Shown here: positions 49,523-60,774 of the stretch, in pieces
Position numbering within the stretch: the stretch's first letter is position 1
Layout of the letters: each line of letters begins with the position of its first letter
From: Synanceia verrucosa
Lineage: Eukaryota > Chordata > Actinopteri > Perciformes > Synanceiidae
Direction of reading: 5' to 3'
Length of the DNA: 64,000 nt
Assembly: GCA_029721515.1 (NCBI GenBank)
Contig: CM056553.1
Coordinates: 5,556,849 to 5,620,848 of the forward strand
The notes under the pieces: model-generated
The model's input: only the letters and a program-made list of their open reading frames with translations
Told to the model about the DNA's origin: nothing
The model's database searches: none
Position numbers and translations under genes: made by a program

Positions 49523-50314
49523 CAGAGGCGTGTCAAGAAGGGTGGCATGTGCCGCCCCTGAAATCTGATTGGCCACCTCAGGTACCAGCCTGCATGATGG
49601 CCTATCTGATCGTCAGACATGACCTGGTTTGCAATTTGACCTCTGATCTGAAGGGCAGTGTTGCAATTAAGAAGAAGATGCTAATTCTGAAGAACAGCAA
49701 ATGTGACATTTTTTGTAAAGTCAGTCTTTTAAGGTACTTATTCATTTAGTTTGACTTAGTCAGCAATTTATATTGTGATTTATATTTTTGCATTGTCTTT
49801 GTACCTTTCATACAAAATTAAAGATTAAGGCTTTATATTATACTTGTATTGTCCCATTCTGTTGCTCTTTACATTTTAATTCATATTAACATTTAAGATT
49901 TAAGATCATTTTAGTCGTCAAATTAGTCATAAAAAGACAAAAACTGATGCTATGTTAATGGAGGCGCATGCGCACCCATGTCCAGCGACTGATCCTGCTT
50001 GCCACCCCTTCATGACTAACCCCTAATTTCCACCACATGTGAAATGACGCCGATGTTTTGTTGGATCCCGATACATTTTCATTTAAATTAATGTGTAAAT
50101 TTCCACTGAACGCAGAACTCCGCCAACATGCCAACAAATGCCGAAAGAAATCGACAGAGCTTCTATTTTTGTCGTACAGGAGGAACCTCATGATTCCAGC
50201 TGCCTGGCTGAGCCGCAGCAGGCAGATCTGGTGCGTATTGATGGACGCATCCAGTGGAAATTAGGGGTAAGTGCCCAACTTGGGCCACCCAAAAAAAATC
50301 TGGACACACCACTG
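49523..50314 (+). mobile_element. hAT-like element with target duplication
   Basis: Left end CAGAGGCGTGTC and the reverse complement of the right end, CAGTGGTGTGTC, form the terminal inverted repeat. The flanks GCTGTCTG (49515-49522) and GCTGGCTG (50315-50322) match at 7 of 8 bases, the 8-bp duplication expected for hAT elements. No transposase is encoded. Another element (50020-50267) sits inside near the right end. A related truncated copy is at 23040-23190. Confidence 0.8.
50020..50267. mobile_element. Short MITE with TAA duplication, Harbinger-like
   Basis: Terminal inverted repeats CCCCTAATTTCCAC and GTGGAAATTAGGGG, flanked by TAA on both sides (50017-50019, 50268-50270). A 3-bp TAA/TTA target is typical of PIF/Harbinger elements. 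248 bp, no coding capacity. Nested in the hAT element. Confidence 0.75.
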
Positions 50315-50322
50315 GCTGGCTG

Positions 50323-50939
50323 CAACTTGGGTTTGCAAAACTGTTGAAATGTGTCTGAGAGAACACACAAAACATCTCCACTGTACATTAAAAAGACACA
50401 AATTTGAAGACTTTGTTTATTCTTTCATCCAATTTTGGGCACCAGGAAGTGAGCAGAACTCATTTCGGGCCCAGTCACACCAGCAACAAGGACATTTTAT
50501 AAGATTTCTACCATGGAGCATCAAACAGGCGGGTCTTAAGTTTTTGAAAATACTGAACGACAAAGGCACAATGTTTGGGCTCTTCCATCTAAATGTCATC
50601 TCCTTCTGTGAAATGCCTGTCTTATCCAGGCAATCTGTGTCATTTTACATTTTATTATGATGTCTATCGCTCGTCACTTTGACCCATCTACTGAAGCATA
50701 AATGCCTAAAAATGTCTATAAAAAGAGCATTTCTTTTGGAAATACTGGGGGAAACTGAGGCAACGGTGCAAAGCAGTTCCAGTCTTTAGAGTTTCATTTA
50801 CACTTTCACAAAAAAACATTCATAAGCATTTGATTAATATACGTTTAAACAAAACACATCATCCCAAGATTGCAATATTCTAATCAGAGTGGAGAGAGCA
50901 GAAAAGAGCCCACTAATGTTATTGAAAGTGGAGATTATT
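50323..50939. other. Intergenic, no feature recognised
   Basis: The 129-codon plus-strand frame beginning at 50271 starts inside the hAT element and has no recognisable family; not annotated as a gene. Confidence 0.4.
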
Positions 50940-51588
50940 GATAATGTTGTTGGGTGCTTAATGCCCCTGGTAGGGCCACCCAGGGCAAACGGATCCTAGG
51001 TGAGGGACCAGACAAAGCATGGCTTGAAGGACCCTTTGTGAAGAGAACTATACCATAGATCTCATTTTCCCTCGCCTGGACGCGAGTCACCGGGGTCCCC
51101 CTCTGGAGCCAGATCTGGAGGTGGGGCTCGATGGCAAACGTCTGGTTGCCAGGCCTGCAACCATGGCGCCCGGTCAGGCACAGATAGGTAATGTGGGTCC
51201 CCCTCTCCATGGGCTCACCATTCGTAGGAGGGGCCAAGGGGGTCAGTTGCAGTGTGAGCTGGATGGCAGCCGCAGTCATGGACCTTGGTGGTCCAATCCC
51301 TGGCTACAGAGGCTACCCCTAGGGATGTGGAATACCACCTGTCTGGCAGGGAAGGAGCCCGAGGTGGGCCTCTCCCTGGTGAGGTGTACCAGGCACGTCC
51401 CACCTGCAGGAGACACCAGGGATGACCCAGGACATGCTGGACAGACTGTCTCCCAGTTGGCGTGGGAACGCCTCGGGAAGAGCTGGATGAAGTGGCCGGA
51501 GAGAGGGAAGACTGGGCTTCCCTACTTAAGCTGCTGCCCCCACAACCCGACCCCGGATAAGCGGAAGGGGACTGATTGATGGATGGAT
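50940..51588 (+). mobile_element. GC-rich retroposon with GATG tail
   Basis: A 650-bp block much richer in G and C than its surroundings, with an abrupt left start near 50940 and a 3' end reading CCCCGGATAAGCGGAAGGGG then GATGGATGGAT. The stretch GAGAGGGAAGACTGGGCTTC and the GATG tail are characteristic of an abundant fish non-LTR retrotransposon 3' end (remembered, not searched). Overlapping frames on both strands are not taken as genes. Confidence 0.65.
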
Positions 51589-51698
51589 TTGTCCACACCT
51601 ATGACCTGATGACTTTCATTTATTTTATTCATCATGAATAAATTGGGTTGTGCTGATAATAATGCCGGTGCTTTGGTGAATTTGAATGACTACTGCAA

Positions 51699-52016
51699 CA
51701 GGGTTCCCACATGTCCTGGAAAAATCTGTAAAAAATTGACTAATTTCCCAGTCATGGAAAACATGGAAAATAAGAAAAAAGGTCAAATGTCCTGGAAACA
51801 GTTCAGTTTTCCTGGAAAATCATTTATCCTCCTCATGCCTTGTGAACAATTGTAAACGGGTTAAAGGTTATTTTTAAACTGCATAAATATTTTTTCCAGG
51901 ATGACTTTACTGTTTTCCAGGACATTTGACCTTTCTTTCCTCATTTTCTATGTTTTCTATGACTGAAAAATTGGTCAATAGTTTTTCCATGTTTTCCAAG
52001 GCAGGTGGGAACCCTG
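51699..52016. mobile_element. hAT-like MITE with long hairpin arms
   Basis: Ends CAGGGTTCCCACATGTCCTG (left) and, reverse-complemented, CAGGGTTCCCACCTGCCTTG (right). The inverted similarity continues for about 105 bp per arm (for example GGTCAAATGTCCTGGAAA on both arms), with a central spacer of about 100 bp. A transcript from either strand would fold into a long hairpin. CAGGG termini suggest hAT; flanking 8-mers do not clearly match. Confidence 0.8.
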
Positions 52017-52818
52017 TGTAGTAATGTATGCAGACCAAGCATCATGTCAGTATGAAGCATCCGATTAATCACTAAAAGTTTATTTTTTTTATTTTCACAA
52101 TAACTAGCCACACTTGTCTAACTTAACTTCAGTACCATGATCTTATTAGCCTCCTTTCAACTTGTATCATCTATGTTCTCACACTTGTGTCAACCAAATA
52201 TCAAGAGCACACTGCTTTCATGTCAACACTGCACACAAACTGAGCTCTATGGGGAGAAGACAGACATTAGAGCACAAGCCATAAAAAAAAAAACAGAAAT
52301 GTAAATACTTTATGCCATATTTCTATATGAAGCACATTCCTAGGAATACAGGAGTACGAGCACACCACTGTAAGTGTAGATGTTTTAATTGCAGGATGTG
52401 TCAAGAAAACATTTTGTTATGCTGCCTAAAAGCAAATACAGTGACACACTAACAACCACCATGTCAGTAACAAACAGAAATGTGCTCTTCGTTTGACGGT
52501 CCCTCTCAAAGAGCCGTCAGCTGGTGAGCGATGTGTTTAACGTTACGTGAAAATTTAGTGAAAAGCAAATGAACATAGCATAAACGTGACCAAAGTTATT
52601 ATAAACAAACACATTTTTAAACAGTACAAAGGTCAACAAACTTCCTCTTTGAACCAACCAGAACACGTAAGGGTCATTTCTGTAGTTCACTACCACCTAA
52701 TCAAGCTCAGAGTTAAAAAAAAAACCCGCTGGCTCAAAACGGCATTTTCCAAATCCAAGACAGCGTCACATTCTGCTCTACCATCAAGCATTTTCTATTT
52801 AATGGAGGGTTAAAGAGT
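52017..52818. other. Downstream of tmem144; no feature recognised
   Basis: AT-rich, may include tmem144 3' untranslated sequence if a distal poly-A site is used. A plus-strand frame at 52586-52813 is unrecognised. Confidence 0.4.
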
Positions 52819-52824
52819 TTTATT
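52819..52824 (-). terminator. tmem144: Candidate tmem144 polyadenylation signal
   Basis: AATAAA on the minus strand, about 80 nt after the tmem144 stop codon (52901-52903). First such hexamer downstream; usage unproven. Confidence 0.4.
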
Positions 52825-52900
52825 TTAAAAAAACATGGACATTATTTTCTGAGTCAATATGTCACTATAATGGCACCAGATGTTTTCTTTTGACCGTCTT

Positions 52901-55900
52901 CTACAGCTTTGAGAAGGCGGTCATCAAGGAGCCAATCAGCACAACACAGGAGGCCAAGGCGAAGATTAAGCAGTTCACTAAGCCCTGAGAGGAAAAACAG
53001 GCATATAACATCAGCTCCACTGTGTACTAATATAGTTGAATCATCACAGTGCCTTAAATTCAGCTAATTTATGAATATTCATTTCAATAAAATTAACTGG
53101 GCAGTAGTTTCACCGGTAAATTTTGGATTGATCATTTACTCCTTGGTAACCTGTGACTATAAAAAAATTCCCTCGAGTTTGTGGACTTCTGTTTTGAAGC
53201 ACGAGTTTGCCGTTTCGGCATCATTTTTTGAAACCAGAAGTGAGGCTGGATCTGGTGGAGAGTGAGGTTGTGGTAGCAACCTGTCAAACAAAGCAGCCCC
53301 GTGCCAAAACATCCTCTGCTTTACAGTCTATTTGACTGAAAATGTGAGCAAAATTTAGTAAATGAACATCATACTGTACTGACGAAGACTTGAAACTATA
53401 GACTGAGACCATAAACTCATGTTTACAGAGGGAATACATCAAGAGAGAAGTAGAATAGTGTTGTCATAGACCTCCATACAATCAGACCAGATGAGTCACA
53501 CCCTGCTGGTCAGTAAAGAGAATGCATGTTCAAGGCACTTCAGAAGCTGGCCTTTGCCGAATGTAATGTACACTTAATAATTGAGCTAATTTACCATCAA
53601 ATGAATGAGAAAATCAAGATGATTGATCATGATCAGCATATTGGTCCTTACCTTAACCTCTCTGAACACCAAGGATCCCCACAGGGCTGCAATCAGACCA
53701 TATCCCTGCGGAGATGAAACCAAGCAACCAACTGTAATATTATAATAATTTGCTTTAAATCTTTTTTAAAAAATACACACAACACACATTTGTGCCATGC
53801 TTGTTCACTGTATCTACTGTCTATTTCCTTAAGCCAACAACAAATACATTTGATTGGGACAGTTTTAACATGCATGACTTTTTGAGGGATGAGGATAACA
53901 ACACAAATCCCTGTAGGCAGGGCTTTTGGGACATCTGAAATAGGGGTGTCCTGGTCTGATATCAGGTTATATTTCAGGGTCTTCCAATTTATTTTTTATT
54001 TTATTCAATTGTAGAATATTCTCATGTTTAAGGTTAAAAATCGAGGTAACCTATTTGAGTAATATCACTTCATCAAGCCTTTTCTCACACTCCATACTAC
54101 AAAATAAGTAACAAAATGAGTCCTGCTGATATTGTATTAGATCAGTATTGGTATACAGAATTCCCTTTGGATGAATAAAGTTTTAATGTTAGTTATCATG
54201 GATATACTCCACTATTAAGCTGCTATATTCCAGCAATACATCACTCAGCAAGAGTTTAAAGCAAGACTCTGAACTATGTCAGAAACTTACAGTATACTGA
54301 AGTCACCCTTGAACTGAAACCTCAGAATGAAAGACTGGTGCAAAGAAAATATTAAGTGTTTTGTACACAACTTCCACTAAACAACACTGGCAGGTGGCAA
54401 GCAGACAGTATTGTGATTACACAACCCATTCATCTGTCAGGAGATGATGTACTTACTGCGGTGGTAATAGGAAAGGTAATGACTGCACTCAGGTAGCTGT
54501 TAGCCAGGAACCAGCAGTATGTCGCCAATGCCCACATCACTCCAGACAAAAGACCTGCAGATCAAAAAGTGACAGGAGTGTACTTCCACACAGGGCCGGT
54601 CCTAATCTATTTGGCGCCCTGGGCAAACACCTCCTGTGGCACTCCCCAAATTGTTGTTAGAACCACGCTGAATTTAACCAGATAACTTCCATAAAATAAA
54701 CACACAGCACTGGGGCTGGGTATCATTCAAAATTATTTTATACAATGCTTATTTCGATACAGTTCTAAAACTATAGTTTTTTTCCCGATACTTCAATAAA
54801 TTTGTGTACTTTAGGCTTTTGATCATGTTCATCATCAACATATCAATGTATTATTATTATTATTACTCTCAATAAGTTATTTTTGTTTGGGCTTTATCAT
54901 GGCAGACATACTAGACAATGGTCTGAAGATCAACAGGCACAGATTGCTATCAGTTACTCTTTAGGACCCTGGGGAGTGAGAGTTTGCCTTATGGTGTGTT
55001 CATGAATTTTATGTCTAGTTGATGAGATTAATCTGACTTTCTGAGGTGGAGATACGACTTCACGGGGGTTCTGATTTAAATTCTGACTCAAAGCCTGGAA
55101 ATTTCGACATGCACGTACAATTGAATGCACCAAAAGCTGACCACCCTTGTGTGCTAACGTCCACATCACAGCGACAAAGTGCGCAATACGCATGCAAATA
55201 ATCGTTGTTACTTTTGCTGACAAACGTGATCTTTTGAACATTCGCCATTGAATGAGGTCCGTCTTTTCGGCATGTTAATGTTCCATTAATGAGATGAGAC
55301 ACTGGCACAGCTAGCACATGGGAAAAGAGCACGGCTTGTTTACATTTTCAACCAATGAGAAATCAGAGAATTGAGTGACACCGCTTTTCGCCAATCATTT
55401 TTATAACCAGTCTTACAGCGTTGCGTTCAAATGCAACTCCAAGAAGGAGAACAAATAATCGCCCAGCTTGAGGCTGTGCAGGACGCTGGACAAGGCATTT
55501 AAATTCTGGACCGTCCGGCCTAAATCTGGACGTATGGCCACCCTAGACGGGCATGATGCTGATATTTGGGATCTATCAAACCAAAACTTGTGGGGAAAAA
55601 GCGTGTATATTTACGACCAGTTTGACCATGGCGTATATAAAAATGCATTGATTCACCGATCATTTCCTCTATCAGGTCCAATTAACAACAATAATAATAC
55701 TTCTTATTTGTTAAGGCTTTTACATGGTGCCTCTAATCACTTCACAGTGGTAAAAATTATAAATACATCAAATATTGTTCCATATAGATTCATCTTTCAC
55801 ATTTGGTCTTTGCTGCTTCAAAATGTAATGATCCTCACTCACTAAATATAGCACACCAAATTACAGTAATTCATGATCACTGTCATCAAGATGTGATCAA

Positions 55901-57470
55901 GCACACATCTGTGTCCTGAAGCCATATAAATATTGCTCCAAGACCTCCTGTGCATAATGGCACAGGATGCTGGATGATTTTGTGCATGCAATTACGCACA
56001 ACTGCGGAGACAGTGCAACCACCATATCTGAACCACAGAATAAATAAGTATACTTATTTTACCCTAAAACTGAGGCAGTAGAGTTGAATTTTACTTTTTA
56101 TATACTATATTTTACATACTTAAGAATAGTATGGTGACGTATACTTGGCTTGCAGTGTTTACGGTGTTACAGTTGTGGCACTATGAGTGAGGTTCATCAT
56201 ATTTAGGCTGTGTAGAAAATAGTCAAATAACGAAATCATTCCCATATATGTAGACAAAAAAACAAACAAAAAAAAAAACTACAGATATGCTAATAGCATA
56301 CAGATGGGTTTGCTTGAAAGGTGGTGGTGAAAGTACGTACTTGACAAGACAACAAAAGCACCAAAAGCATTTTTTTTTACAAAGGGCAGAGAAGTTAAAG
56401 ATCCAACATAAAACAGTGCAGAAGGTAAAGACTGCAGGCTAGATATAAAGGTATTTCTGTGGCTAGAGAGGGGATGAGGTAGTAGAAAACAGTCTGTAAG
56501 GTATGTTAAAATAAATTCATGTAATGACTCAAAATATAATAATAAAGTGTGCTTTACCTGGCAGGATGACTCTGGAGTAGACTCTGGGCCTGTTCCTCAT
56601 GGCAACACAATAGATAGCAAAGTAAACTGTGCTGGCAAGAAAAACGCCACAGCAATGCGCATAGACATAGTCGAGATCTGTGAAGAAGTTGAAACAGTTT
56701 CACATCATTTCTTTATGCCATCTTAACAAAAACGAGCTGAATTCTGTTGCTTTTTAACTCTTTGAGTGTCACTGACACATATTTTCATGTCATTTAAAAT
56801 CTGACGCTTGAGTTTCTTTGACGTATTTGTGATCCGTTTCATTCTGAAAAGTCAGGGTTTTTAAAAAAACAAAAAAAAACAAAAAACAAAACATGGCTCA
56901 GTTTAGAATTTTGTTTCAAAACAAAACTCATCTCTTCTGACATCAGATGATTCGTGATCACCGCACTTCATGATATTTGTTCAAACGGAGAAAGATTGAA
57001 GTCTCACTGGATTTAAATTAATGCCTCTGACTTCTGTTCTACCATCTGTCATTAAAGGAATGTATAAAAATAAGACAAGTTTTCTGATTACGTCTAAGGG
57101 TTTTTTCGGCGGTGGGAAGTGGCCTCTACTCTACCTCTGATAAAACAAGAATGGAACAAGATAAAAACAAACATGAAATAGAGAGTCTCTTCTTTCATTT
57201 GAGCTATTCAGTGTTTTCAGAGACATAGTACAAAATATTCAGTCATGAAAGATGATTCAAAATGGCCAAAAACACTGGCACAAGGCACTTTCGTCTGTAA
57301 AAAGGTTTGCACTCAATGAGTTAACTGGTCAATATCTAAAAGTTTGAGCTAAAGTGAGAAGAGAAGAAGGACTTCATTAATCACTGAGCTACCCTTGTGG
57401 CTTCAGAGCATCTCAGGAAACTAACCTGGTTTGCTGGAGCTTCCACAGTTATTTATTGACCAACAGTGGT

Positions 57471-57541
<71 letters not shown>

Positions 57542-60407
57542 GCACTGAAAACATACCATAGTCACTGGCTCCATAGAACATGCTGTCACTGCATGATGAG
57601 TGGCTCTTTATGTAGATGATGGGTGCAAAGCAGGATCCATAGAGCAGGCCTGACACCACAGCAAGCAGGAACCCTCTAATGGAAGAGTGACACTCAGACA
57701 CTGCGTGATGGATGGATGTTAAACCTCCACTGACGCTGGTTTCATCCAATTTAACCACTGCATATGAATGGATGCATTGAGTGTGCATGGTATGGTGTTG
57801 AGATGTGCATACATCATTATTTTTTGCAAATAGATTCAAAGTGGATAACACAGCCTCTACTGGTTCAATGCTCATTTTTAAAGCGCATACATTTATTGAA
57901 TGATTTCTGCTGTTTGTTGATTCATTTCTTACATTTCCCTCTAATTATACTTTTCCTCAATAATGATTAAAAGTCACCTCAACAGCAAAACTTGCTGACA
58001 GACAAAGCATGTTACATTTAGACTGCGAAGTCTCTGGTGAAAGCCTTGAGCCTTGCTTCAAATCTTTAATTTCTCCTCACTCCTTCAGGAACATCACTGT
58101 TGATAATTTAATCGCAGTTTATAGCTTATGAGAATAATATTTGTGCTCACATGAAGCGCCTGGTCTTTGGCCCGATGACATCTATCCAGAACTCTGAGGA
58201 ACTCGGACTGTAGCTGCTTGAATTAGTTCTCTGCAGAAAGGTACAGCATCCTAACGTGAAGCCATGTTGACGTTCAAGGTCAGAACACACAAAACCACAA
58301 CGTCATCACCTTGAGAAAGTGCTAGGAATTGATTGTCTTCTTCAGAGAATATTGGTCAATTCTTACTGGTGTGAGGATGATTTCAGAAATTACAAAGGAG
58401 TCGAGAAAATTAAACCAACTTCCAATCAGTGCGCTCACCCTGTCGAGAAGTAATGGAATCGATTCAGAGATGGGATGCAGCTCCACGTCAGGTTTCACAA
58501 AGGAGAAGATCAAGCCACTGTATCAAACACAAAAGTCATATCTGTCATCTAAATTTCCAAAATAAAACTCAAAATGACACTCTGAGCTGTTAACACTTTG
58601 AGTGCCACTGACATATTTTGATGTCATTTAAAATCTGATGCTTGAGTGCCATGGACATAATAATACGTCAAAGTGGTTTTCAAGCAGAGGGTTGGCGATC
58701 ATGGTCTCAAGCAACCTCTGAGTAATGTTGGAGCTTCTGGGATTTGTAATCAGAGCATAAGGAGACGGTATACGTCACAGAGTTCAAAGCAGGAAGTGGA
58801 GACGATCGAGATTAGAGAGCAAAACAGAGGGGTTTTGGACAAAAAGTGGCGTTTTGGTGAAAGTAGCCTCTACTCTACCTCTGATAAAACAAGAATGGAA
58901 CAAGGTAAAAACAAACATTTTTTTCATGATGAAATAGAGAGTCTCTTCTTTCATTTGAGCTATTCAGTGTTTTCAGAGACATAGTATAAAATATTCTGTG
59001 GGTCTTGAAATATGACTCAAAATGGGCAAAAATGGCACAAGGTATTTTCAGCTGGTACTCAGTGAGTTAAAATATTGCACCGGTGACAGGGTGAGAGACT
59101 TTACAACTTACCTGAGCAGGCACAACCCAGCTCCACAGTAATTTAGTATCGGCCTGGAAACATCCTGAGCGATCCCAAACCAGCCAAATCTATGGGAGAC
59201 AGTCAGTGCTCAGCACCTGTTGTTTTTTTTTATGTATGGTGACATTAAAAGAACCCTGGGGTGACATTACAGTACCTAACAATTAAATCCACATGCTCCA
59301 ACTGTCCCACAATGTATATAATTTATCTACAAAAAGACAGCAAAATATGGGATTTATCTCACTTTGAACTGGCCCAGCCCATCAGCAAAGTGGAGGAGCC
59401 CCAAATTAAAGTCCCAAGACCGAGGCCAATTGATTTCACAATTATAACAGCTGTTATATTTCCTGTAGATGACATGGGAGAAAAAAAATGACATAAGCCT
59501 CTTACAGATATATCTGCTTTGCCCTCTGTGTCCAAACTGGTGAAAAATGACTGTCCACAGCTGAGTGACGGCAAAATCTGTAGTGCACAACGTTTGGGTC
59601 ATGCTGAACTGAGAAGAAATGTTTTAACATTATGCACATTACAGCCGAATGCTAAATGTGCTAAAGGCTAAACAATAGAAATACCTCTCTGGATGTGTTG
59701 CAGGACTGTTGTTTTCGCTAAGTTTATCATATACACCATCAAGATGAACTGATCCATCAATACTTGAAGGAGACTTGCTCCAGTGAGACCAGCCTGTATT
59801 CAACCACATGAAGAGTGACGAGGTTTTATAAGACAGTACCTGTAGCCCAGATGACACCTCCGAGCATTGCAAAAGGGTAGAATTTTGGCGACTGAAGCAT
59901 CAAGTCTCCACACATAGATACAACCCATATGGCTGCACAGTATACCCACTGAAAAAACATGCCTGGAAACAGAATACAGGCAAATTGTGAAGAAGGCCTT
60001 CCACTAGAATAGCATTAGAGAGAAACTGTCTCATGTCCTTACCATCACTTGTCTCTATTCTTTTGACAGGAACAAAATTGCTTCCGTACAATAGCACAGT
60101 AACCACATTTGCAGCAATTCCATAGGCAAAATTAGTCATGTTATTAGTTGAATTAAAGGTGAACTCAAACATTTCCAAGTTGCCAGCTCCAGCATTTTCA
60201 CCTTTTGTACCTGGAAGCATTTTAAAGCAAAACCAACATTGTTGATTCGGGTCAACAGGGCGGCTCACGGCTTCCTCACATTCATCACAGATAAATAATG
60301 GTCCTTGTACCTTGCTCAGCAGCATGCTCAGTGCTATGACAGCCCACTGTCAATAATGTGATAAGAAATAAAAGCAAAGGTGGGCATTTTGCTTCATGCA
60401 TGTTCAT
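52901..60407 (-). CDS. tmem144: Transmembrane protein 144, complete, 12 coding exons
   Basis: Exons in transcript order: 60311-60407, 60043-60210, 59840-59962, 59363-59462, 59112-59189, 58439-58517, 58151-58230, 57557-57675, 56558-56677, 54457-54554, 53652-53705, 52901-52984 (with stop). All introns are GT-AG and all phases agree, giving 399 residues. The protein belongs to the TMEM144 family of drug/metabolite-transporter-like multi-pass proteins, putative carbohydrate transporters. The two halves are internally similar: VVTVLLYGSNFVPVKRIE in exon 2 and VVSGLLYGSCFAPIIYIK in exon 8. Other conserved blocks are GMFFQWVYCAAIW, FAMLGGVIWATGN, SIGLGLGTLIWGS, GWASSKFGWFG, SGVMWALATYCWFLANSYLS and a C-terminal TAFSKL. 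Exon 1 adds a hydrophobic leader absent from the human form. An in-frame ATG at 60172 would give a human-like start. Introns hold two TTAA elements and an (AT)n tract. Confidence 0.95.
54594..54710 (+). mobile_element. hAT-like MITE end in tmem144 intron
   Basis: CAGGGCCGGTCCTAATCTAT followed by TTGGCGCCCTGGGCAAACAC matches the outer end of the element at 17950-18169. Right terminus not found. Confidence 0.55.
54711..56557. other. tmem144 intron 9, no further feature
   Basis: No supported element apart from short AT repeats. The plus-strand frame at 55468-55845 (125 codons) and the minus-strand frames around 54954-55332 show no recognisable family or splice structure. Confidence 0.4.
56754..57324 (+). 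mobile_element. TTAA element with internal insertion, tmem144 intron 8
   Basis: TTAA at 56754-56757 with CTCTTTGAGTGTCACTGACA; GGTTTGCACTCAATGAG and TTAA at 57321-57324. The right half is close to the family. Between about 56830 and 57100 unrelated sequence replaces or interrupts the left-central part. Confidence 0.83.
57473..57538. repeat. (AT)33 microsatellite next to tmem144 exon 8 donor
   Basis: 66 bp of uninterrupted AT. On the tmem144 strand it begins 18 nt after the exon 8 donor site. Confidence 0.95.
58590..59070 (+). mobile_element. TTAA element, full length, tmem144 intron 5
   Basis: TTAA at 58590-58593 and 59067-59070. Left end CACTTTGAGTGCCACTGACA, right end CAGCTGGTACTCAGTGAG. 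All internal landmarks are present (AAAGCAGGAAGTGGAGACGA, CTCTACCTCTGATAAAACAA, TTTCATGATGAAATAGAGAG). About 481 bp, lying between exons 5 and 6. Confidence 0.88.
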
Positions 60408-60719
60408 ACAAAATAATTCTTTTCTAAGATGCAGCCAGTGAAAAATGTCAAAAACAGCTAGAGGCTGTCTGCAGTGTTGAGGAGTGACACTCAGCCAGGT
60501 GCTGCCAATTATCTCATCACTCAACTAACACATAACCTGCAAGACAACAGGGATTAAAATAAGGCATAAGACAGAGGAAAACCAAGTCTTGTGATCAGTT
60601 TCATCTCACAGTATCAATAGGCAACATATACATGTTGCCGTTTGTACACATTGATAAATTATTAGATGTGCTGAAAAGTAATATGGTTGGTTTACAGTGC
60701 TGGAAAGCAACTAAGTAGC

Positions 60720-60774
<55 letters not shown>

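Noticed and set aside
50935..51598. Overlapping ORFs of 114-152 codons on both strands
   Set aside because: Lie within a GC-rich retroposon with a GATG tail; low stop frequency follows from GC content.
57431..57875. 140-codon minus-strand ORF across an (AT)n tract
   Set aside because: Only the middle part is real (tmem144 exon 8, 57557-57675); the rest is intron read-through.
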